In this document: piece by piece, positions 56,624-64,000 of the stretch | How the letters are laid out: each line of letters begins with the position of its first letter | Position numbering within the stretch: the stretch's first letter is position 1 | DNA from: Adiantum capillus-veneris | Lineage: Eukaryota > Streptophyta > Polypodiopsida > Polypodiales > Pteridaceae | Length of the DNA stretch: 64,000 nucleotides | Assembly (NCBI GenBank): GCA_014529385.2 | Contig: CM043968.1 | Location: forward strand, 125,075,518-125,139,517 | Reading direction: 5' to 3' | Program-made: the position numbers and the translations under genes | The notes under the pieces: model-generated | The model's database searches: none | The model's input: the letters and a program-made list of their open reading frames with translations, nothing else | What the model was told of the DNA's origin: nothing

Positions 56624-56850
56624 CACTATGTATAAATTGTGTATATCACATGCATTCAAGGACTATTTTGAAAATTCTTTATCTATGAGTTTTTTACAAA
56701 AAAAAAGACCCTTTTCAGACTCAATTTATAATTTTTTTCCCAATTTTGTTTTATGGTATCATTTTGTATAAAAAAATTTGAGAAACAAACAACACCTCCT
56801 GATGCACTCACCTGATAGTCACATAATTAGAAAGTGATCGCCCTGAGTTT
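56622..56850. repeat. Direct repeat, copy 1 (LTR-like)
   Basis: TCACTATGTATAAATT.TGTATATCAC through TGATAGTCACATAATTA, about 225 bp. A second copy lies at 58105-58290. They bracket a degraded pol segment and could be LTR remnants. Confidence 0.75.
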
Positions 56851-57199
56851 GAGCCCTTGAACATTGCTTTGTGGCACCATCACCTCCACCTTGTATCAAA
56901 AGGCAAGGTGGTAGTCCATATCTAGCCCTTGAAAAAAACTTCACAAATAGTTGTAGTGAAAAATAGATAATGGTGTGGTGGGCTTTGTAGTACATTAGGT
57001 ACTATAGTAGAGTGTGTGATCAGCATGCTCGCACGGTGGGTGGTGTAGCTTCTATGTCTCTAGGACTAGGAAAAAACTTATGTTTTGTGAGAACCTATAT
57101 GTGAAAACAAAACTTATCCTCATGTCATGAAATACCTTCCACTCCTAGAAAGCCCAATTCTTCATAACCATGGTATTATCATATTTTATTGGGTGAAGA

Positions 57200-57985
57200 A
57201 GAAAGACAGTACTATGTGAATGTATGTAGATTAGTGCGGAGTGCACGATATTTCACAAGAATAGACTTGTGCTTAGGGTATCATTGACTACACATAAAGG
57301 CATGAAGATATATCCAAAATTGACTTTAGAACATGATTCGATCATTATGAGTTCTTGGTTATGCCCTTAGATTCGATCAGTGCACTTACTACTTTTATGA
57401 CACTCATGGTTAGTGTCTTAAAACCACACTAGATCAACTTCATCATAGTTTTTCTCGATCACATCCTTGTCAACAATGTTACCAAAGAGGAGCACTTGAA
57501 CCATCTTAGATAGGTGTTTGATTTACTATGTCAACGCAATCTTTATGCGAAGGAGAGAAAACATGACTTTCTTAGGATTGAAGTTCACTATCTCTAGCGT
57601 ATCATTTCAAGACATGGCATAACAATTGATACTTTGAAAGTGGATGTTGTTCCTACTAAATTGGGAGAGCTCCAGATGGGATTGGAAGGTTTTTTTACTA
57701 CAAATTTGTTAAATATTATGCAAAAAAATTTGTTCTTATGAATTATTGAAAGGTAAAGGAAATACTCAACAAAATAGTTTTAAAAATCTCAATGAAACTT
57801 TAGCATTAGAACCTGTACTAACTATGGTTGACCCACTTACAACATTTGTTATAGAAACTAAGACTAGTTGTAGAGCTATTGCTACAATTCTACTTCAAGA
57901 TGGTAGGCCAATTGATTTTTAGAGTAAGAAACTCAATCATGCACAATAGAATTACTTTGCCTACAAAAAAAGAACTCTGTGAATA
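57200..57985 (+). pseudogene. Degraded Ty3/gypsy RT and RNase H
   Basis: The residues of an RT can still be followed over several frames (KIDLCLGYH, then ASSFFSITSLS-type palm region and LHHLR), ending in an RNase H piece ETLALEPVLTMVDPLTTFVIET and DGRPIDF.SKKLNHAQ. Stops are too many to count reliably. It is an ancient copy. Confidence 0.7.
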
Positions 57986-58104
57986 ATGATATAGTGTACA
58001 CTTTTGAAAAGAGTGGAAACATTGTCTTCAAGGAGATGAGTTTGATTTTGTCTTTGACCATGAAAACACCAAAGTCAACAATAATAGTGAATTATTTTGG
58101 GGGT

Positions 58105-58290
58105 GTCACTATGTATAAATTATGTATATCACGTGTGTTCAAGGAATTTTTTCAAAACTCCTTATCTATGAATTTTTGACAAATAGAATACACCCTTTTT
58201 CTATGCAATCTGCAAATTGTTTTCCCAATTTTATTTTACAATACCCTTTTGTTGCACTCATGTGATAGTCACATAATTATTAAGCGATCC
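58105..58290. repeat. Direct repeat, copy 2 (LTR-like)
   Basis: Second copy of the 56622-56850 repeat, with several small indels. Confidence 0.75.
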
Positions 58291-58689
58291 TTTTGAGGTA
58301 AATTAGAAGAGGATGCAAGCTCAGAAGAGGATGAAGATCCTCCTACATGATCATCAAGACTAAGAAAGCCAAAAAGAAGGCCCTGGAAGTGGTGGCAAGA
58401 AAGGGAAAACCCTAAGAAGCAAACACCTCAAAATTACATTGTAATAACAAATGACAGAATGATGGTCATGTGACCATCCAACAATTGTGCATTGAATCAA
58501 ATATGGTGCAATATTTGTTAGATGCAGAATCACATCACTAGTTAAGGCCGATACAATTCTCGAAACATGCACAATTTGCAAACTCAACAAAAGAAGAAAC
58601 CAAGTCAAACAACCAATGTGGTACAAGTTTTGCAACAAGCACAATAGCATGAGACCCAACAAAACTATGCGGGCCCTACAATCAAGGAT

Positions 58690-59690
58690 GGCTATGGGTC
58701 GGGGAGCAGGCCAACCAAATTTTTATCCACCAAGGCAAGATCAATTTTTCATTCTATTTGGATGATGATTACTAGCATAGGGACTGTAAAGAGACTAAAA
58801 AATATAATTGCAAGAAAGCAAAGAAAGGAAAAGGACCCACTACAAACATGGTGTCCATTGATCTACTAATAGCGGAGGACGCAGTAGCAGAAGTATCCAA
58901 CTCTATTGATCCACAAACCCAATTGATTATCCGCTCAATAAGGGAAGTTCATCCAAGTCAAAAGATAGTTTTGAAACCCGTTGATGAATAACTGTCTTAC
59001 AAAATGTGGTGAAATGACTAGAGCAAGAATCCATACTATTACCTCGAGTTTGTCCAAAGGGAATTCCACTAGAAATCTTAAACAATCACTCACAATCACA
59101 ATTGAACTAGTTTCCAGCAAGGAGTTGTCCGCAACCACAAAAGGATATATGGGATGTTGGAGTAACTTGTGATGTAAAAGGAATTGTCCAATCCAATTTT
59201 GGGACGCTATGGTGCAATTGTTCATGCAGATCAAGATGGGAGATATGCTTCATTGGTCCCTCATTTCAAGGAATTGTTAATGAACTCACTTGAAGGGACA
59301 TTGACCCATAAAATTGTACCAAAAGAATTGAATCTTCTTGTAGATGATCAAGCCCAGCTGATCACAATGCAGCATCATGGCAATAACATTATAAATGTAT
59401 TGGTAGATGGTGGTTCTTGAGTCAATCTCATTACTTGGGAAACATGTAAGAGGTATGGATGATGGCATGAATTGGAACCAGTCCTATTTTTTTGTCCAAG
59501 TGGCGGATCAAAGAAGAGTCCAACCCCACGAAATCTTGCAAGGTGTCACAATTGATATAGAAGGAATTCCTTTTGCAGTATCCTTTGTGGTGCTAGATCT
59601 CTAGGGACTACAAGATGATTATTAGATGTTGTTGGGCCACCAACCATGGCTGTGTGCCATACAATGAGATTTCTTTTTTGGATTCCGCAC
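58690..59690 (+). pseudogene. Degraded Ty3/gypsy Gag zinc knuckle and protease
   Basis: A knuckle remnant (HRDCKETKKYNCKKAKKGKG) is followed by VSIDLLIAEDAVAEVSN. The protease begins SNPILGRYGAIVHADQDG and reaches the active site NVLVDGGS, a stop, VNLITWETCKRYG. The rest lies in another frame: VQVADQRRVQPHEILQGVTIDIEGIPFAVSFVVLDL, then LLGHQPWL. DGG replaces D[ST]G, as in element A. Confidence 0.72.
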
Positions 59691-59699
59691 CTGCAAGCT

Positions 59700-60455
59700 A
59701 GCTCACATGCTTACTCTTGGCCAAGTTGGTTCTTGGAGTGTTTGCCCCATCATTACTTCTCTCTATTGTTGTCATGATGCTCCCCCCATGTGCAATACGC
59801 ACCTCCCACCAAATCAACCAAGAGTCCATTGCAAGGATTTTTCTATCCATGCAATTTCCATTGTGCCACCATTGTTGAAGGAGACAAAACTCTATTGTAG
59901 CAGCTACCTCTATAGGGGGGACTAAACGCCACTGTTTGCACATGTCTTTGTGAGTTTGTTGAGATGAAGAAACAATGTACTTTGTTGTGTGTGCCACAAT
60001 TCTTAGTTTCCAATGAAAAAGGCAAGATCGCTCTTGATGTTGTAAAACATTGTCTTTCCCACCATTGAATACTGTGCAAACTACATTCTAGTTGGCTTGA
60101 GATTTGTCAGTCATGAATTTTTGGAAATGTGCTCTCTTACATCCATGCCCCTCTATAACTTCATTTATGCACTGTCGGAAAAGAATTTGTGCTTTCATGT
60201 CTTCCTATTTCATCTCACAAGTTGCGGGTGAAAGCATGTTAATGTGTCCCGCTTTTTGTGCTAGTTAACATATGCCAACAGCACATCTTGTAAGCATAAC
60301 ACATAGATAGGACTGTCATGTTTTTTCAAGTGTGTGGGCCACCGTCATGAATTATACAAAGTGTAATACTTGGACTTCAAAAAAATGAATCGTAATATGT
60401 TTAAAATCTCTAATAGTTAAGCTCAGTCGTTACGTTGAGGTAGTGGTGTAGTCAT
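59700..60455. other. No gene seen
   Basis: Sequence between the protease remnant and the next coding-like region. The short frames on both strands show no motif. Confidence 0.4.
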
Positions 60456-60459
60456 GAAG

Positions 60460-60744
60460 CATGGAGGGAAGCAGAGCGCAGGGGCCACAAGTCAGAGAGG
60501 GGGAGGAAAGCAATTGTGAGCTGCAAGTAGGTCTGAAGTCAGAAACCAGCAGTCAACTCAAGTGAAGGATAGCTCACCACTGGAGCTAGCCACCTCCGAT
60601 AGCAATCTTGACAGTACTCCACCGAGAAGGAAGTCAAGGGGCAAAGGTTCTTTTGCTTCTCCTCCACCCTGCAAAAGATTGAATGCTTCTAATTCCCAAG
60701 GATCCCCAATGTCAAAGTACATGCATGCAGGGAAGGGGAAGTAG
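60460..60744 (+). pseudogene. Possible first exon(s) of the right-end paralogue
   Basis: An ATG at 60460 opens 34 codons. An overlapping frame (QVKDSSPLELATSDSNLD, PPRRKSRGKGSFASPPPCKR) continues to 60744. It is Ser/Pro/Lys/Arg-rich like the tail of the left gene. It lies 480 bp upstream of the clear exon at 61226, with a TC microsatellite between. The link is an inference from position and composition. Confidence 0.35.
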
Positions 60745-60753
60745 GACTCATGC

Positions 60754-60757
<4 letters not shown>

Positions 60758-60846
<89 letters not shown>
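60758..60846. repeat. (TC)n microsatellite, about 89 bp
   Basis: Uninterrupted TC between the possible exon 1 and the next exon of the right-end pseudogene. Confidence 0.95.
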
Positions 60847-60848
<2 letters not shown>

Positions 60849-61225
60849 AATGAGGGGGCCACATTTGGAAGTTGTAAATCAAGCAAAGCATGACACATTT
60901 CTCAAGCATGCCCTGACTACTAATTTGTTAGTGAATCCTCTCACCCATGAGAAAATTGTGTTGCTATGCATATGCTGTAATCAACACAGAGGACTATGCA
61001 TTCAGCTTATATGCTTGTTTTTGCAGTAGCCTCTGGCTGCAATCTAGTTGTGGATTCTCTCACACTGATCATGTGCTTGTGCATTGCCTTAGGCATTCAA
61101 GTTGCATGATTAGATGATTGCATCTAAGGAGAGCCTGCGCAATTGCTTGTGTAGAAACTACTTGATAGCCCTATTCTAGTGGGGTTTTGTAAGGTTTTAA
61201 TCTTATAATCATGTGTGGTGTGCAG

Positions 61226-62036
61226 GCCGATGGAAAGCTCCCAAGCTGAACATTCCACTGCAGGAAACGTTTTGTGTAACAAAAAAAGAGTTTAATGTTT
61301 TCCATGGCCTCTCCATGGACGGTGACGACCCCAAATTGGTGAAGTGGGAGCAGATTACAGATTTGGAGTGGTTCAGTGTATTCAGAGAGGCGAAGGATCG
61401 CAACAAATATCACTTCAAATGCAGTAGCATTCGTAGCAACATGTACGAACAAGTACCTCAGCTGCACTACAGGGTGTACCAGAAGCCCCCCACCAACATG
61501 GAAATTAATTCGGATTTTGCGAAGGGTTTTGTAAAACAATTCAGTCCAGTGGCAATTGCAAGTGGCTCAATCATGCAGTTCAATTGGACTGAGTTTGTTG
61601 TCCAGCATTTGCAAGACCTTTGAGAAATAGGATACTACGATGCCCATGTTGAAAAGTGGAGGGTGCGTAATACCCACCCCTCAAGTCAAAAAATAGAGGA
61701 GGGCTCCGCGGAAACAAAGGACAATTGTGTTGGCCAAGTAGCTCTGAATGTTGTTTATGCTGCCAGGCCAACACCCCTCTCTATTAACAGCTCTCACAAA
61801 GTGACAGCAAGCCTGTCATATTTTGGGCTCTCTGATTTGCAGCACATCATGAGTGCAAATGACCATCTCAGAAATTGACTGTAGAATGCTAAACAGCAGC
61901 TCAAGAATGCGGGTCAGGAGCTTGAAGCTGCTATGAGACATGAGCTTCATGATGCTGAGAATGAATTGTGATGTTTAGGCCTCACTAACAGTGTGGATGA
62001 AAGGAGAGAAATGGAGCTCAAGGTAAAGATCGAGAC
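61226..62036 (+). pseudogene. Second member of the left-end gene family, four in-frame stops, cut by element E
   Basis: After a 3' splice site (GGTGTGCAG at 61217-61225) one frame runs about 270 codons with four nonsense codons: TGA 61621, TGA 61876, TAG 61882 and TGA 61969. There is no frameshift. It aligns with the left gene: FC...EF...GL..(D/E)G.DP...I...(E)W..VF, then H..VYQ..P...E...FAK.F, then K.W. The coiled coil also matches (LEGAKKQVEDQVRELHRAE versus LKNAGQELEAAMRHELHDAE). The zinc-binding part is missing because the LTR of element E begins at 62037-62039. It is a pseudogene of an uncharacterised, apparently multicopy plant family. Confidence 0.7.
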
Positions 62037-62038
62037 TG

Positions 62039-62264
62039 TGTGCGTCTATTGCACGTGTCAATGTAAGGAACTTACCGATACACTGTGTGCGAGCCACAAA
62101 TGGCTCCAAGCACACAATAAGCCTAAACTAGTAAGCTCAAAGATGGTGATGGTGTGTCACTCACCGCTCTAAGCTTGTTGTCGTGGAGGATTCCTTGCTG
62201 CAAAGAAGAGGGAGACGCCGCTACGCCGCGCTCAACCGCCTTGCCGCCATCGTGAGGCCACAAT

Positions 62265-62362
<98 letters not shown>

Positions 62363-62677
62363 GCATACACACACACACACACACAAGGAGATGAAGAAGA
62401 AGAAGATGGAGATGGAGCAAGAGAACTCCTCAATTGCACAAATGAGAGAATAAGTGAATTTTAGGTTTAGTTGACTTTTATATGAAGCTTGCCCCATTCA
62501 CACTTGGGCGCCCATGCTTAGACAACTAATCCCTTTAATGTTCCAGTTAGAGTGCTCATCTCATCGGCGATCACTCTTACCCTTTTCGTATTGGACCGAC
62601 AAGCCCGATACCTGACTCTACCAAATAAATAATACAGCGTCCGTCGTAGGTGATAGGAATGTGTGTGAGGGTTAACA
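62039..62677 (-). repeat. Element E: 3' LTR of the A family
   Basis: About 639 bp. On the minus strand it starts TGTTAACCCTCACAC and ends GCACACA. It has TATAAAA (plus 62476-62482) and a large GT/GA compound microsatellite (TC on the plus strand at about 62263-62361). The polypurine tract (GGAAGGGGGG, minus) follows at 62678. Confidence 0.9.
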
Positions 62678-64000
62678 TGCCCCCCTTCCTGATGTAGATT
62701 CCATCCTCGGAAGCTATTAAGTTGAAGCTCGTTCGTCAAGGTGGAAGAGCATTTGAGATAAATGTCCTTAGCCTTCTTCAGTCCACTGCAAAATCAAGCA
62801 ACATTGGCACAGTAATTGCATTCTCATATACAATTAAAAAGCATATGCAGTTTTAGGCAGAAAAATTGATTGGTAGAAAAATTCTAAACCATTTTTCAGC
62901 AATAAACATTAAAATGAAATATAATCAAACGCATAAATAGTTGGAAAGGTAAAAAATTGAACGAGTATGGGGTCGCTAATTTAACGATTGAAAGGCACTA
63001 AAGATCGACTATTAATACCATGGGTAAGCTTCTCAATTTTCTCTAGTCAATTAAGTTGTTTAATCATCGCGAGAGCCAAGTATTTCATGTTCAAGGGCTG
63101 ACTAGAGGCTATACCTAGAAGACCTTGTAGTTAAGCTACGATAAAAGGAATTTCCATGAAATCATCGCCTGACTGGTTACTTTTTCTTTGACCCCCCAAA
63201 GTCTTTGCACAGTGATTCACTTTTGATGTGTGTGCTTATTTTGTATGCCTTGGGTTTTTTGCTTTTCAAGGAAAAGCGCCCACACTGGGAACCTCTAGGG
63301 CTCTAGTACCATAGGCGATACATGTGAGTGGAGTACCAAATCAAGTTGTGGTTTCTCTTCCACCTTTAAGATTTTACATTGTGGCACTTTGATTTTTTGT
63401 TTGTTCGTTTTCAGCATTTTAATTTTGTAACCTTGGGGGGTCATATAACATTGTTACCCTCCCCAGGCTCATCACACTAGTAAACTCCCTTTATAATACT
63501 TAAGCTAAAGGTCAATAGGGACTAAGCCCACTAGAAAGCCCTAGTACATTTGACACAATGCTGCCTAAATCGGATTAAGAACCTAAGTAACCATTGATTA
63601 TTAGGAATGCATTCCCCATGGTATTAAGAGAAGATCTCGAACACCTAGCTTGGTCAAACTAGCTTAGTTGGACTGCTTGATTTTTAAACCTAGATAAGTG
63701 ATTATGACAAAAACTTACATTGAATTTAACGTTTGGTACTAAGAAAATGCACTGAATATTATGCTACCAATCACAATTAAAGTAGACAAACATGGGTGCA
63801 AAAAGATAAGGGGCAATGCTAATGGATAAGAAACACCTGTTTGTGTTGATGATTGCGCTTCGATTCAAAGTGTGAACAAGAGAAAGATTTCATAAAGGTC
63901 CAAATCCTAACAGGCTAAAGGCAAGGGATGGTGGTACATAAAAAGGACCATTTTTTCCACCTTATTTGTACCACTGAAAAAGTGGGAACTGGTAAAATTT
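62678..64000 (-). mobile_element. Element E interior, non-coding, runs off right edge
   Basis: Homologous over its length to the F interior at 37923-39240. No ORF, no pol domain. Conserved blocks include GACTAGAGGCTATACCTAGA, GGGAACCTCTAGGGCTCTAG and TAAGCCCACTAGAAAG. A non-coding 3' interior in two independent copies suggests a non-autonomous subfamily. Confidence 0.75.

Noticed and set aside
62518-62739. Minus-strand ORF across the E LTR and polypurine tract
   Set aside because: It crosses the LTR border and matches the same untranslated LTR sequence at 17269-17454 and 31341-31526, with stops in other copies.

Overview
The window looks like nuclear DNA of a land plant with a large, repeat-packed genome. 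Spliced coding exons, long AG/TC and GT microsatellites, and Ty3/gypsy elements with plant-type primer binding sites (initiator-tRNA-Met type, and the TGGCACCG type used by Tat/Athila-like elements) all point that way. The left Ty3/gypsy element resembles pol sequences I associate with seed-free plants such as ferns or mosses. That placement is an inference. Almost the whole window is retrotransposon-derived; I found no rRNA, tRNA, CRISPR or bacterial-type operon.

Left part (1-15 kb). A spliced minus-strand gene (about 3647 down to at least 684) encodes an uncharacterised protein with a coiled coil and a RING-like Cys/His cluster. Its first intron is filled with a palindromic satellite. A second coding stretch with a 37-residue tandem repeat follows in the same frame to the left edge. 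A nearly intact minus-strand Ty3/gypsy element (G, 3935-10019) sits 288 bp upstream of the gene's start codon. From 12.5 to 15 kb lies the 5' end of another minus-strand LTR element (H), with a long LTR and a tRNA-Met PBS.

Centre (17-32 kb). This is a three-level nest. Element A (plus strand, 17270-31963, LTRs about 630 bp) encodes only Gag and protease. It is split by element B (minus strand, 22384-30291, LTRs of 2.1 and 2.8 kb), which encodes only Gag. B's gag is split by a 1.34 kb inverted-repeat element with TTAA target duplications, which looks piggyBac-like. The LTRs of B and H share two unusual features. Each carries a reading frame that appears to start within the LTR (an ATG in B; the matching codon is ATA in H), which in B can be spliced phase-correctly to internal gag. 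Each also carries an array of small hairpins whose stems differ but whose loop is constant (TAACC on the plus strand, GGUUA in the element RNA).

Right part (32-64 kb). Here there is a non-pol coding region ending in PPT-LTR-PBS (element C). A tandem array of GAACTTAAGTTC-containing units is interrupted by a 3' LTR fragment (F) related to A. A 5.2 kb chromovirus (D, 41423-46646) has a perfect 5 bp target duplication, a hairpin-forming insertion in its reverse transcriptase and a deleted integrase core. Further right are a copia-like LTR with PBS, several long TC tracts, old Ty3/gypsy remnants, a 39-G run, and a stop-riddled second copy (about 61.2-62.0 kb) of the same gene family as the left-end gene. 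The window ends inside element E, a relative of A and F on the minus strand. Most ORFs not listed are antisense or low-complexity shadows.
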